A stretch of 64,000 bases of DNA from Bacteroidota bacterium (GTDB taxonomy: Bacteria > Bacteroidota > Bacteroidia > 2-12-FULL-35-15). Within the stretch, counting starts at the first letter, position 1. The number at the start of each line of letters is the position of its first letter. Shown here in pieces: positions 41,180 to 50,030 of the stretch. The position numbers and the translations under genes are program-made. The notes under the pieces are model-generated. The model was not told where the DNA came from, ran no database searches, and was given only the letters and a program-made list of their open reading frames with translations. The DNA is taken from NCBI GenBank assembly GCA_029237775.1, contig JAQZBR010000007.1, positions 124,001 through 188,000 of the forward strand, written 5' to 3'.

Positions 41180-42027
41180 TTAATATAGATTTCAATTTTT
41201 TTAGTGTTAGCTGCATCATTGTAAACATCCAGCTTCATTTTGGTTATCAGTTCCAACTTCCGTTTGTTAAGAATAATGTTCTTAATATTTTCTTTCTCAA
41301 AACTTAAGGGCGAAATACTGTTCCTGATCTTAAATCCTTTAATATTCAAAAAGTAATTATTCAGTGAATCTGCCACTTCCACAAAACGATTGTTCTGCAA
41401 AAATAACTCTTTATTATAGGTTTGAATAGGTATTTCTTTTAACAAATCGTCAAAGAGAAGCCAGGAATTATCATCAAGATAAAAATTCTCCGCGAACTGG
41501 TGGCAATAGCCGGCTAATTGTTCGCGATCCTTCATATTGTCGCTCTTATACCACTTCTTCAGCTTATCTATTCCAGGAGCTTTTTTGCTCACTTTAACAT
41601 AAATCACTTTTATGATATTGTCCTTTAATTCGAAGTCAGTTTGATTGTTGTTATAATAGCTTTCTATTTCTTCGTTAGATATTACAGTATCCAGCTTCTG
41701 TTTAACCAGCTCTTTTTCATAGGTATAAGTGATGAGAGATTTTCTGTAATCCTGAAGCTGCTTTTCCACATCCTTCTGCTCCTCGGTAAGATTATCCTCC
41801 GCCTTCTGAATAACTAGCGATTCACGCACCCAGTTATCTATAAATTTATGCAGAACGTCCAAACTATCTTTCGCTGATGTGCCCGCGGAGACAAGATTTT
41901 GAAGTTCATCAGCATACAGGATATAATTCCCTGCTTTTGCCACCGGAGTCCGCTTCGTGTCCCTCTCAGGTTCAGACGAACATGCGGTTAAAATAATCAA
42001 TAAAGCATATAAAATGATCTTCCTCAA
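41176..42027 (-). CDS. Lipoprotein related to SurA chaperones (no rotamase domain seen)
   Basis: 283 residues beginning with a lipoprotein signal MRKIILYALLIILTAC (lipidated Cys16). The helical pattern after VAKAGNYILYADELQ, including FIDNWVRESLVIQKAE, resembles the SurA N-terminal chaperone core, but no parvulin GG-F-F signatures are present. It is therefore a probable chaperone without isomerase activity, anchored in the outer membrane or periplasmic face. Its gene overlaps the SurA-like gene by four bases, which supports a joint role in outer-membrane protein folding. A hairpin with T-tract lies just upstream. Confidence 0.7.
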   Translation of the reverse strand: MRKIILYALLIILTACSSEPERDTKRTPVAKAGNYILYADELQNLVSAGTSAKDSLDVLHKFIDNWVRESLVIQKAEDNLTEEQKDVEKQLQDYRKSLITYTYEKELVKQKLDTVISNEEIESYYNNNQTDFELKDNIIKVIYVKVSKKAPGIDKLKKWYKSDNMKDREQLAGYCHQFAENFYLDDNSWLLFDDLLKEIPIQTYNKELFLQNNRFVEVADSLNNYFLNIKGFKIRNSISPLSFEKENIKNIILNKRKLELITKMKLDVYNDAANTKKIEIYIK

Positions 42028-42045
42028 AAGCCTGATTAAACTAAA

Positions 42046-42078
42046 AAAGTTTATGGCACTTAAAGCGCCATAAACTTT
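42046..42078 (-). terminator. Terminator-like hairpin between two chaperone genes
   Basis: A perfect 12-base stem AAAGTTTATGGC/GCCATAAACTTT with a 9-base loop, followed on the minus strand by a TTTTTTAG tract. It would reduce transcription from the large PpiC gene into the SurA genes. Confidence 0.7.
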
Positions 42079-42097
42079 AATTAAATAAATACTGTTA

Positions 42098-44062
42098 TTA
42101 TTTTACTGTCGACAATACTGCCTTATCAATTGTAACCGGATATTTTTTCTTTAAAGATTCCAGCCATTCCTTTTCGAGATAATTCTGATAGTCAGCAGTA
42201 ACCATTCCTTTAGAATCCTGATAGGATTTAGGCTCCGGCTTCAGTAGCTTGTTAACGACAACTATGACTGTTTTCCCGTCTTTATCTTTCAAGTCTGCAG
42301 AAGTCCCCGGGTTCCAGTTCTTATCCACATACTCGTTCTCTCCTTTGCTGAAAATACGTGATTCAACCGATAAGTTCAACTGAGAGTTCTTATTCACTTC
42401 CGCAACTATATCCTTTTCAGATTTTTTCTTTTTCATTAAAGCACGAACCTGTTTCGCGATCTTCTCGTCTGCACAAGTGTAAACCGAAGCATCTGCGCGC
42501 TCATCCCACATATAATTGCTCTTGTTCTTTTCATAAAATTCTTTTGAGCCTGTAGTGTCCTTAACAGCCTTAGACCATACTTTTTCATCTGTTAACTCGA
42601 ACAATAAAATCCCGTCACGATATTCCTGCATCAAAGCTTTGAATTCAGGATATTTCTGATCTAAACGAGATTCCTCATAAGCTACCGCCATTTCATCTAC
42701 AAACTGTTTGTAAAGCTGGTTGATGACCATCGGAATTTCTGTCTTAGGACGCTTACTCTGGTGAGACTTGATATAATTAGTGAAATCAGCCTGAGTGTAA
42801 ACCTTATTGTTAAAATTGAACATTGTTTTGTTCATTTTCGCAGCTTTTGCTCCATCCCAGCGTCCTTCGAACAGTGATGTGTCAATTACTTTATAGAACT
42901 CATCACGCGCTTTCAGATTCTCTTTGAATTTATATTCACTTTTGATTTTAGCTATTAAAGATGAGCGGCCGGCCTGAGAGCGGGAATCTTTACTTACTTT
43001 ACCCTTAAGCTCATTCTTCATATCTTCAAAAGAAGCAAGCCCTCTTTTATCGAGAAGTTTTACAACATGCCATCCGTATTTTGTTCTTACAGGCTCAGAA
43101 AAATCACCTTTGTTTGCTAAAGCAAAAGATGCCTTTTCAAACTCTGCAGGCATTTTTCCTGTGCTGAACCAAGGAAGCTCTCCACCTTTTTTTGCAGAAG
43201 CTTTATCATCTGAAAACTGCTGGGCAAGCTCATCAAATTTAGATCCTGCCTTCAATTTATTGTGAATCTCCGTGATCTTGGTGAATGCATTCAAAGAATC
43301 TTCTTTTGTCATGTTTGGCGTTGTCTTCACCATAATATGAGCCACCATTACCTCTCCCTGCGCTTTTCTTCTTTCGATGACTTTAATGATATGGTACCCA
43401 AAACGTGTTCGTACAGGCATTGACACCTCACCCACTTTCGTATTAAAAGCCATTGTTTCAAAAGGGTAAACCATTTGAAGCGCAGTAAAAAAACCAAGGT
43501 CGCCTCCGTTTTCTTTTGCGGAAGGATCTCCGTTCGCAGCGCTTTCGCGGGCGACAACAGAAAAATCCTCACCCTTCAAAACACGCTTACGATATTCCAT
43601 TATCTTGTTATATGCAACCAAAGTATCCTTAGGCAATGCGGATTCGTTGACCTTAACAAGAATATGAGCAGCGTGTATATCTTCTTTTAAACGATCATAT
43701 GTTTCCTGCAATAACTTTTCGTTTACATCTTTATCAGTCAGGTATGGCTGAGCAAGCTGCTTGCGGTATCCCATCAATTCATCCTTAAAAGATTTGGCTG
43801 TATCGAGGCCCATCTCTTCTGCTTCTTTAACTTTAAGCTTGAAGTTCACGAAGAGATCCACGTAATCGTTAAGAGATTTAGTATCTGCGGTTTCTTTGTT
43901 ATTATTTTTATGGTACACATTCTCAAACTCACCTACTGTAACCTTTGTGTTACCAACGGTCATAAGAACCGCATCTTTATTTCCATTCTGTGCAAAACCA
44001 CAACCGAACGCGAGGCATGCAAATGACAAAACAATTGATCTTCTTAAAACGCTATTAAACAT
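42098..44062 (-). CDS. Large PpiC-type peptidyl-prolyl isomerase with two parvulin domains
   Basis: 654 residues, signal peptide about 1-25. Two complete parvulin domains lie in tandem: about 130-225 (IHAAHILVKVNES ... GYHIIKVIERRKAQG) and about 230-325 (MVAHIMVKTTPN ... KYGWHVVKLLDKRG), each with the GGxLxxFxxxxM pattern. The C-terminal part (330-654) is helical and resembles a chaperone arm. It should act in the periplasm on outer-membrane protein precursors. First gene of the minus-strand chaperone cluster, with a good promoter directly upstream and a hairpin after it. Confidence 0.9.
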   Translation of the reverse strand: MFNSVLRRSIVLSFACLAFGCGFAQNGNKDAVLMTVGNTKVTVGEFENVYHKNNNKETADTKSLNDYVDLFVNFKLKVKEAEEMGLDTAKSFKDELMGYRKQLAQPYLTDKDVNEKLLQETYDRLKEDIHAAHILVKVNESALPKDTLVAYNKIMEYRKRVLKGEDFSVVARESAANGDPSAKENGGDLGFFTALQMVYPFETMAFNTKVGEVSMPVRTRFGYHIIKVIERRKAQGEVMVAHIMVKTTPNMTKEDSLNAFTKITEIHNKLKAGSKFDELAQQFSDDKASAKKGGELPWFSTGKMPAEFEKASFALANKGDFSEPVRTKYGWHVVKLLDKRGLASFEDMKNELKGKVSKDSRSQAGRSSLIAKIKSEYKFKENLKARDEFYKVIDTSLFEGRWDGAKAAKMNKTMFNFNNKVYTQADFTNYIKSHQSKRPKTEIPMVINQLYKQFVDEMAVAYEESRLDQKYPEFKALMQEYRDGILLFELTDEKVWSKAVKDTTGSKEFYEKNKSNYMWDERADASVYTCADEKIAKQVRALMKKKKSEKDIVAEVNKNSQLNLSVESRIFSKGENEYVDKNWNPGTSADLKDKDGKTVIVVVNKLLKPEPKSYQDSKGMVTADYQNYLEKEWLESLKKKYPVTIDKAVLSTVK

Positions 44063-44088
44063 AGTTTATTGATTTTATTTTAGGGTAA

Positions 44089-44117
44089 CAAATGTAGGTA
44101 TTTAAACGATGTAGCAA
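44089..44117 (-). promoter_or_regulatory. Promoter of the PpiC/SurA cluster (TTG-N18-TACATTTG)
   Basis: Exact -7 box TACATTTG at 44096-44089 with TTG at 44117-44115, spacer 18; leader of about 20-25 bases. Confidence 0.6.
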
Positions 44118-44226
44118 AATAAAAGCACTTTGAATCTTAAAAAAGGGGCTTGTTAATTTTTGTTAAGGTCTTACCCGCTATTTATAATATTTTAGGCTTA
44201 TTTTAGCGCAAATTAATCTTCGAAAC

Positions 44227-45456
44227 ATGAAAAAAATCTACCTTTTTATAATACTATTTTCAGGAATCGTTTCTTTTGCAATAGGCCAAACAGCATCGTG
44301 GGCAGTGCAATCGAGTGGTGTTGCAAATTCGTTCTGGGGAGTATATGCAACTTCTGCAAATACATGTTATGTTGTTGGGTATACGGGAAAAATAATGAAG
44401 ACAACCAATGGAGGTACCACCTGGAGCTCGCTTTCGAGCAATACGACTGCGGACCTTTATTCAGTATTTTTTACAGATGCGAATACTGGGTATGCTGTTG
44501 GCGACAATGGTGTCGCTTTAAAAACTTCTAATGCCGGTTTAAACTGGAGCCAAATGACAATCGGCACAACCAATTCATTACGCTGCGTGCTCTTCATTGA
44601 TTCAAATACAGGATTTCTTTGCGGTGGGGTTTCGGGAGTTTCAGGGATTTTGTTAATGACCACAGATGCAGGCGTAACCTGGACCAATGTTGCATCAGGA
44701 ACTTTTACCGGAAATGCTCTTTACACTGTTTTTTATACATCTAACCTGAATGGCACAGTTTCAGACTATGCCGGAAAGATATACCATACCACTAATGGTG
44801 GAGTGAGCTGGTCGCTGATACCAAGCGGTACAACTTCAAATCTCTTAGGATCTTCCTTTGGAAGCGCGCAAAATGGATGTATTGTAGGAAGTAACGGCAC
44901 TATTTTGCGCACTTCAAACGGAGGATCATCCTGGTCTCTTATTACTGGAATCACTTCAGATTGGCTTGACGGCACCAGTTTCTTAGATGCAAACAACGGA
45001 TTTGCCGTTGGAGGAAATCTGTCTAACGGAATACCGACAATTCTCAATACGACTGATGGTGGTTTATCCTGGTCATCCACTCATCCTTCAGGGGCCTCGC
45101 GTTTAAACCGCGTTCACTATTTAAATGCAAATGTGGCGTACGCGGTAGGAAACAACGGAACAATTTTAAAGTACTCTTCTAATGTCGGGATAAATGAAAA
45201 TAGTCAACTGAACACTTTTAATGTATATCCAAACCCATTTGAGAAATCTGCTACAATTGAATTATCCGGATATAGCTTTGTGATGTCTCCTTTACTATAC
45301 ATATATGATGTTAACGGAAAATTACTCAGAAAGTCAGTTCTCGAGAATAAAGCGAATTACAATGTTGAAAAAGGGGATCTTAATCCAGGAATTTATTTTT
45401 ATCAAGTTTTAGACGGAATCGAAACAGTGGGAAGTGGTAAACTTATTATTAACTAA
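44227..45456 (+). CDS. T9SS-exported Ycf48-like beta-propeller protein, paralogue 1
   Basis: 409 residues with a signal peptide (about 1-20). At least six repeats of a Ycf48/photosystem-assembly-like propeller motif are visible: each has a G-x-x-L-K-T-S/T-N-G-G-x-x-W-S unit, for example MKTTNGGTTWSSL, LKTSNAGLNWSQM, YHTTNGGVSWSLI and LRTSNGGSSWSLI. The last 75 residues (from VYPNPFEKSATIEL) form a T9SS type A sorting tail ending GSGKLIIN. A second copy follows in tandem. Likely a surface protein with a carbohydrate- or protein-binding propeller; the plant Ycf48 role in photosystem II does not apply here. Confidence 0.82.
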   Translation: MKKIYLFIILFSGIVSFAIGQTASWAVQSSGVANSFWGVYATSANTCYVVGYTGKIMKTTNGGTTWSSLSSNTTADLYSVFFTDANTGYAVGDNGVALKTSNAGLNWSQMTIGTTNSLRCVLFIDSNTGFLCGGVSGVSGILLMTTDAGVTWTNVASGTFTGNALYTVFYTSNLNGTVSDYAGKIYHTTNGGVSWSLIPSGTTSNLLGSSFGSAQNGCIVGSNGTILRTSNGGSSWSLITGITSDWLDGTSFLDANNGFAVGGNLSNGIPTILNTTDGGLSWSSTHPSGASRLNRVHYLNANVAYAVGNNGTILKYSSNVGINENSQLNTFNVYPNPFEKSATIELSGYSFVMSPLLYIYDVNGKLLRKSVLENKANYNVEKGDLNPGIYFYQVLDGIETVGSGKLIIN

Positions 45457-45494
45457 TCTATCAATCAGATTATAACTAACAAACTTAAACCTTT

Positions 45495-46706
45495 ATGAAG
45501 AAAATCTACTTTTCCTTACTTTTAACACTAAACTTTTTTTCGGCAACTTTTTCACAAACTTCAAGTTGGACATCTTTAGTAAGTGGGACTTCAAACATCC
45601 TTTTAGGCGTATCTGCTCCCAGCAAAGACACGTGTTATATTTGTGGGGTATCCGGTATCATCAAGCGGACAACCAACGGTGGAAATTCATGGACCACGCA
45701 AACAAGTGGCACAATGGAAAACCTCGCACATATGACCTTCATTAACAACAACAAGGGTTTCATCGTAGGAGATAACGGAAAAGTTCTTAAAACTGTAAAT
45801 GCAGGAGTTACCTGGACGAGCTTATCAATAACTTCTTCAACATTAAGATTTGTCTATTTTTATAATGATACACTCGGGTTCATTGCAGGCGTTGGTGGGC
45901 TAATCAAAAGGACGACTGACGGGGGGACTACCTGGGCCACTGTTTCCAGTGGCACCACTCAACAATTAAGTTCCGTTTTCTTCACATCTGCCACTACCGG
46001 TTACGCATCGGGGTTTGGAGGTACTATTATCAAGACCACAAATGGAGGTCTAAACTGGACATCCGTTTCCAGCGGAGTAACTTCACCCTTAGGGATAATT
46101 CAATTCACAAGCGCTTCAAATGGAATTGTTATAGGTGATGGCGATCTTATTCGTCAGTCGTCAAACTCGGGTTCCACCTGGACAGCCACGTCTAATCCTT
46201 CAAACGGCAACGTTCTTACCGGTATGGATTTTATTAATTCTACTGAAGGATTTATAATTGGTGGAAGTGTGGGTGCAAACACAGGAATCATTTTGAAAAG
46301 TATAAATGGCGGGAACACCTGGACCTCTTTTACTCCGGGATCTTCCCGATTAACTAAAGTTGATTTTGTTAATGCAAATGTGGCGTATGCTGTAGGGCTG
46401 GATGGCACTATTCTAAAATATTCTTCCAATGTTGGAATTGGAGAAACTGATCCTGATAAAATTACATTTATAAATTACCCTAATCCTTTCAGCTTTTCCA
46501 CCACAATTGATTTGTCTTCCTATAATTTTGTAAAAAATGGAAGTCTTGAAATTTTTAGCGTTACCGGACAAACTGTAAGAAAAATTGAACTTAATCAATT
46601 CCAAAACGTGAGCATTGATAAAGGGAACCTGAGTCCCGGCACCTATTTTTATAGAGTTTCAGATGGAAATGATTTTGTAGGAAGCGGAAAATTAACTGTC
46701 AATTAA
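45495..46706 (+). CDS. T9SS-exported Ycf48-like beta-propeller protein, paralogue 2
   Basis: 403 residues, tandem paralogue of the preceding gene with the same order: signal peptide (about 1-20), Ycf48-like repeats (IKRTTNGGNSWTT, LKTVNAGVTWTSL, IKRTTDGGTTWATV, IKTTNGGLNWTSV and more), then a T9SS tail from INYPNPFSFSTTIDL to GSGKLTVN. It lies 38 bases downstream of paralogue 1 without a terminator, so both are likely on one transcript that ends at the strong terminator at 46724-46756. Sequence differences suggest an old duplication followed by divergence. Confidence 0.82.
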   Translation: MKKIYFSLLLTLNFFSATFSQTSSWTSLVSGTSNILLGVSAPSKDTCYICGVSGIIKRTTNGGNSWTTQTSGTMENLAHMTFINNNKGFIVGDNGKVLKTVNAGVTWTSLSITSSTLRFVYFYNDTLGFIAGVGGLIKRTTDGGTTWATVSSGTTQQLSSVFFTSATTGYASGFGGTIIKTTNGGLNWTSVSSGVTSPLGIIQFTSASNGIVIGDGDLIRQSSNSGSTWTATSNPSNGNVLTGMDFINSTEGFIIGGSVGANTGIILKSINGGNTWTSFTPGSSRLTKVDFVNANVAYAVGLDGTILKYSSNVGIGETDPDKITFINYPNPFSFSTTIDLSSYNFVKNGSLEIFSVTGQTVRKIELNQFQNVSIDKGNLSPGTYFYRVSDGNDFVGSGKLTVN

Positions 46707-46723
46707 AGAACAATTAATCAAAA

Positions 46724-46756
46724 AAAAAGCGGGCTAAGCCCGCTTTTTCTTTTTCT
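46724..46756. terminator. Bidirectional terminator between the Ycf48-like gene and guaB
   Basis: AAGCGGGCTAAGCCCGCTT forms a perfect stem flanked by A and T runs, so it ends both converging genes. Confidence 0.92.
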
Positions 46757-46762
46757 ATTAAA

Positions 46763-48232
46763 TTATCTGCTATAATTGGGAGCTTCCCTTGTAATTGCAA
46801 CTCCATGCGGATGACTTTCACGAATACCTGCATTCGTAATTCTTATGAACTTCGCTTTTTGTAGCGTATCAATATCTTTGGCACCGCAATAACCCATTCC
46901 TGCTCTTAAACCTCCTACAAACTGATAGATCACTTCAGAAAGATTTCCCTTGAAAGGAACACGTCCTGAAATACCTTCCGGAACCAGCTTCTTAATGTCA
47001 TCTTCTGCATCCTGGAAGTAACGGTCTTTAGAACCCTTCTGCATCGCTTCAATGGAACCCATTCCACGATATGATTTGAATTTACGTCCTTCAAAAATTA
47101 TTGTTTCTCCTGGTGACTCTTCAACACCTGCAAACATAGAACCCATCATTACAGAACTTGCACCTGCTGCCAGGGCTTTTACGATATCACCTGTAAATCG
47201 GATTCCTCCGTCAGCAATCACAGGAACCCCTTTTGCCTTTAAGGCCTTGGCCACATCCATTACAGCTGTTAACTGAGGAACACCTACTCCGGCAATAACT
47301 CGGGTTGTACAAATTGAACCAGGGCCGATCCCTACTTTCACCGCATCTGCTCCTGCTTTCGCCAAAGCTAAAGCAGCTTCGGCAGTTGCGATATTGCCCA
47401 CAACTACCTGCAGTTCCGGATATGCTTTTTTTACTTTTTTAAGGGCATCGATTACCCCTTTGGAATGTCCGTGAGCAGTATCAATGATTACAGCATCGAC
47501 ACCTGCTCTCGCCAACGCATCAACACGTTCCATTACATCTGCTGTAACGCCTACTGCTGCCGCCACGCGTAGTCTTCCCAATGAATCTTTATTTGCATTC
47601 GGGTGAACTTTAACCTTTATAATATCACGGTAAGTGATAAGACCAACGAGTTTGTTATTCCTGTCAACGACCGGAAGCTTTTCGATCTTATGATTTTGAA
47701 GGATCTGTTCGGCTTTCTTAAGATCCGTCCCCACTTTAGCAACAACAAGATCTTTACTTGTCATTACTTCCTTCACAGGCCTTTTATGATTTTTCTCAAA
47801 ACGAAGATCCCGGTTAGTCACGATCCCCATCAGCAATCGGGAAGCATTTACAACCGGAATTCCACCAATCTTATTTTCTTTCATCAGCTTTAAAGCATCC
47901 GAAACCAACGCTGTTTCTGACAATACAACGGGATCCATGATCATTCCACTTTCTGAACGCTTTACTTTGCGTACATGCTCTGCCTGATCAGCAATGCTCA
48001 TATTCTTGTGAAGAACACCGATGCCGCCTTCCTGAGCAATAGCAATCGCCAACTGATATTCAGTGACAGTATCCATAGCAGCAGAAACTACAGGCATATT
48101 AAGTTTGATCTTTTTGGTAAAATAAGAGGAAGTATTCACTTCGCGTGGAAGCACTTCTGAATAAGCAGGTACTAAAAGTACATCATCGTAAGTTAAGCCT
48201 TCACCTACAAATTTGCTTGAATCTAAGGACAT
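46763..48232 (-). CDS. guaB: Inosine-5'-monophosphate dehydrogenase
   Basis: 489 residues. The TIM barrel has the catalytic Cys308 in [11 protein letters not shown] (about 301-311) and the IMP-binding GSMFAG; two CBS domains (about 95-205) interrupt the barrel, as usual for IMPDH. The mobile flap around [13 protein letters not shown] is present. The enzyme makes XMP from IMP with NAD, the rate-limiting step to GMP. With purA in the same window, both branches from IMP are represented, although 40 kb apart. A promoter and a leader hairpin are seen upstream. Confidence 0.97.
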   Translation of the reverse strand: MSLDSSKFVGEGLTYDDVLLVPAYSEVLPREVNTSSYFTKKIKLNMPVVSAAMDTVTEYQLAIAIAQEGGIGVLHKNMSIADQAEHVRKVKRSESGMIMDPVVLSETALVSDALKLMKENKIGGIPVVNASRLLMGIVTNRDLRFEKNHKRPVKEVMTSKDLVVAKVGTDLKKAEQILQNHKIEKLPVVDRNNKLVGLITYRDIIKVKVHPNANKDSLGRLRVAAAVGVTADVMERVDALARAGVDAVIIDTAHGHSKGVIDALKKVKKAYPELQVVVGNIATAEAALALAKAGADAVKVGIGPGSICTTRVIAGVGVPQLTAVMDVAKALKAKGVPVIADGGIRFTGDIVKALAAGASSVMMGSMFAGVEESPGETIIFEGRKFKSYRGMGSIEAMQKGSKDRYFQDAEDDIKKLVPEGISGRVPFKGNLSEVIYQFVGGLRAGMGYCGAKDIDTLQKAKFIRITNAGIRESHPHGVAITREAPNYSR

Positions 48233-48252
48233 AGAGAACAGATTTGAATTTT

Positions 48253-48273
48253 ATCCCGACAGCCATCGGGGAT
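48253..48273 (-). promoter_or_regulatory. Hairpin in the guaB leader
   Basis: On the minus strand ATCCCCGATGGCTGTCGGGAT folds into a short stem (ATCCC-CGA with TCG-GGAT) between the predicted guaB transcription start and its ATG. It may be regulatory or a leftover of a repeat; a related CGACAGCAATCGGGA is at 29565. Confidence 0.35.
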
Positions 48274-48288
48274 TGGTTAAAATTCCCG

Positions 48289-48321
48289 CAAAGATACTCT
48301 TTTTTTATTTGTAAAATGCAA
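48289..48321 (-). promoter_or_regulatory. Promoter of guaB (TTG-N22-TATCTTTG)
   Basis: Exact -7 box TATCTTTG at 48296-48289 and TTG at 48321-48319; the spacer of 22 is slightly long. Predicts a leader of about 50 bases. Confidence 0.55.
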
Positions 48322-48367
48322 GGGTTACACCAGGCTTCATAATTTAAGCGGAACAGTTATTTTTATT

Positions 48368-48375
48368 TACATTTG
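48368..48375 (+). promoter_or_regulatory. -7 box TACATTTG (leaderless arrangement)
   Basis: Exact TAnnTTTG ending 6 bases before the ATG at 48382; it overlaps the alternative TTG start at 48373, which speaks against that start. Confidence 0.5.
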
Positions 48376-48381
48376 CCATCT

Positions 48382-49254
48382 ATGTCGGCAGGGCAACCAT
48401 CATACGATACTGATCCTTTCTTGAGAAAATGTTTAAATACATTTATTTCATTATGCAAGGTTTTGCTCAAATCCAAATTCCCGGATAAATTTCCTGATGC
48501 TGAAACTAAGAGCTGCATTCTCCTGGGAAACGGCCCCTCATTAAAAGAATCATTAGTGAAGCATTCTTCATTTTTCAGGGAGCATCCGTTACTTTGTTTG
48601 AATAGCTTCAGTGTAACTGATGAATACAACACTTTGAAGCCAGAGTATTATGCAATGCTTGACCCGGGTTTATGGTTAAGCAAAAACGAAACAGCATTAA
48701 AAACTTTTGATGCTATTATAACCAAGACTACCTGGAAGGTTTATCTCTTTATTCCACGTTCTGCTGCAAAAATTCCTTTTGTTAAAGAGTTAAGCGTAAA
48801 AAACCCTAACGTGCAGACAGTGTTTTTTAATTACACCGTATTCAGGGGATTTTCGTCAATAGGTAACTTTTTATTCCGGAAGAATCTGGCAATGCCGCAA
48901 AGTCAAAATGTCCTTGTTGCAGCAATCTTTCTTACGATTAACATGAATTTCAAAAAGATCTATCTGTTTGGCGCTGACCACACCTGGCACCAAAGTCTTC
49001 ATGTGAATGATGAAAATGTGCTTTGTATAAAGGATGTTCATTTTTACGATAGTAATGAAAAGATAAGCTACAGACCATTTTATAAGGGGATGCATAGAAA
49101 TGATACATTCACTGTTCATGAGATCTTTATGACCTGGGCAAAGGTTTTTTCGGGTTATTTTACTGTCCGGCATTATGGGGAATCAAGAGATTGTAAAATC
49201 TACAATGCCAGTGAGATCTCTTTCATTGATGCTTTTGAACGCATAAAAATTTAA
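48382..49254 (+). CDS. MptE-like/DUF115 or GT42-like glycosyltransferase candidate
   Basis: 290 residues from ATG 48382. The motif CILLGNGPSLKESL (45-58), followed by LLCLNSFSVTDEY (70-82) and IYLFGADHTWH (193-203), is the pattern shared by DUF115/MptE-like proteins, Maf flagellin glycosyltransferases and GT42 sialyltransferases, where the GNGPSL loop binds the CMP or pyrophosphate moiety. It lies 3 bases upstream of a hexapeptide acyltransferase gene and about 0.8 kb before a complete pseudaminic acid operon. I therefore infer that it transfers pseudaminic acid from CMP-Pse to a surface acceptor, but sequence alone does not prove this. Confidence 0.62.
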   Translation: MSAGQPSYDTDPFLRKCLNTFISLCKVLLKSKFPDKFPDAETKSCILLGNGPSLKESLVKHSSFFREHPLLCLNSFSVTDEYNTLKPEYYAMLDPGLWLSKNETALKTFDAIITKTTWKVYLFIPRSAAKIPFVKELSVKNPNVQTVFFNYTVFRGFSSIGNFLFRKNLAMPQSQNVLVAAIFLTINMNFKKIYLFGADHTWHQSLHVNDENVLCIKDVHFYDSNEKISYRPFYKGMHRNDTFTVHEIFMTWAKVFSGYFTVRHYGESRDCKIYNASEISFIDAFERIKI

Positions 49255-49257
49255 ACG

Positions 49258-49941
49258 ATGCTGAGTATTTTCAATAATCCTTCTGCACATTGGCTTCGCT
49301 GGTTATTCAGGAAATGGAACCTTGAATTTAAATACAGGAAGGAACATCTTCACCTCGAGTATATGGTTGAAGTGAAGAATACAAAATTCGGGAAATACAA
49401 TACCGTTTACAAGCACTCCAGGCTTCGCGATGCGGAGCTTGGTGATTTTACCTATGTGGCCCGGAACAGTCAGATCTATAATACAAAGATCGGAAAATTC
49501 ACCTGCATTGGCCCCCATGTCAATACAGGTATGGGCGCCCACCCTTCTTCTGTATTCGTTTCGGTCCATCCCTTGTTTTATTCTACGATCGGTCAATCAT
49601 CGGGACTTGTTATAGTTGATAAAAACCTGTTTGAAGAATTTCCAGAAACAACGATAGGAAATGATGTCTGGATCGGAAATAACGTTTCGATAAAATACGG
49701 TGTCAAGATTGGTGATGGTGCAATTATAGGTGCGGGAGCTGTAGTCACTAAAGATGTTGAGCCGTACAGTGTGATTGGCGGTGTTCCTGCAAAGATCATA
49801 AAATATCGCTTCAGCCCTGAAGAGATTGACTTTCTTGAGCGTTTCAGGTGGTGGGATAGAGATCTTGAATGGATCAAATCTAATAAACATCTGTTTCTTA
49901 ATGTACGCGACCTGATGGCGAAATATGATGTAAAAGCCTGA
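49258..49941 (+). CDS. Hexapeptide (left-handed beta-helix) acyltransferase, CatB-like
   Basis: 227 residues. Repeated hexapeptide units, e.g. VKNTKFGKYNTVYKHSRL and IGNDVWIGNNVSIKYGVKIG, build a left-handed beta-helix; the loop with VNTGMGAHPSSVFVSVHP contains the His expected to activate the acceptor hydroxyl or amine, as in xenobiotic acetyltransferases of the CatB type. The end GVPAKIIKYRF is standard for this group. It probably O- or N-acetylates a sugar during surface-glycan synthesis. Coupled to the MptE/GT42-like gene (3-base gap) and placed just before the pse promoter. Confidence 0.85.
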   Translation: MLSIFNNPSAHWLRWLFRKWNLEFKYRKEHLHLEYMVEVKNTKFGKYNTVYKHSRLRDAELGDFTYVARNSQIYNTKIGKFTCIGPHVNTGMGAHPSSVFVSVHPLFYSTIGQSSGLVIVDKNLFEEFPETTIGNDVWIGNNVSIKYGVKIGDGAIIGAGAVVTKDVEPYSVIGGVPAKIIKYRFSPEEIDFLERFRWWDRDLEWIKSNKHLFLNVRDLMAKYDVKA

Positions 49942-49972
49942 TATTTGACTGCCTTTTCCTGCCTGTAAAACT

Positions 49973-50003
49973 TTGGTAGTTCGCTAAACTCTGTGTATTT
50001 TTG
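49973..50003 (+). promoter_or_regulatory. Promoter of the pse operon (TTG-N20-TATTTTTG)
   Basis: TTG at 49973-49975 and the exact -7 box TATTTTTG at 49996-50003, spacer 20; leader of about 20-25 bases before the pseB ATG. Confidence 0.65.
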
Positions 50004-50030
50004 ACATTCATAAAAAAACAGAATTGAACA

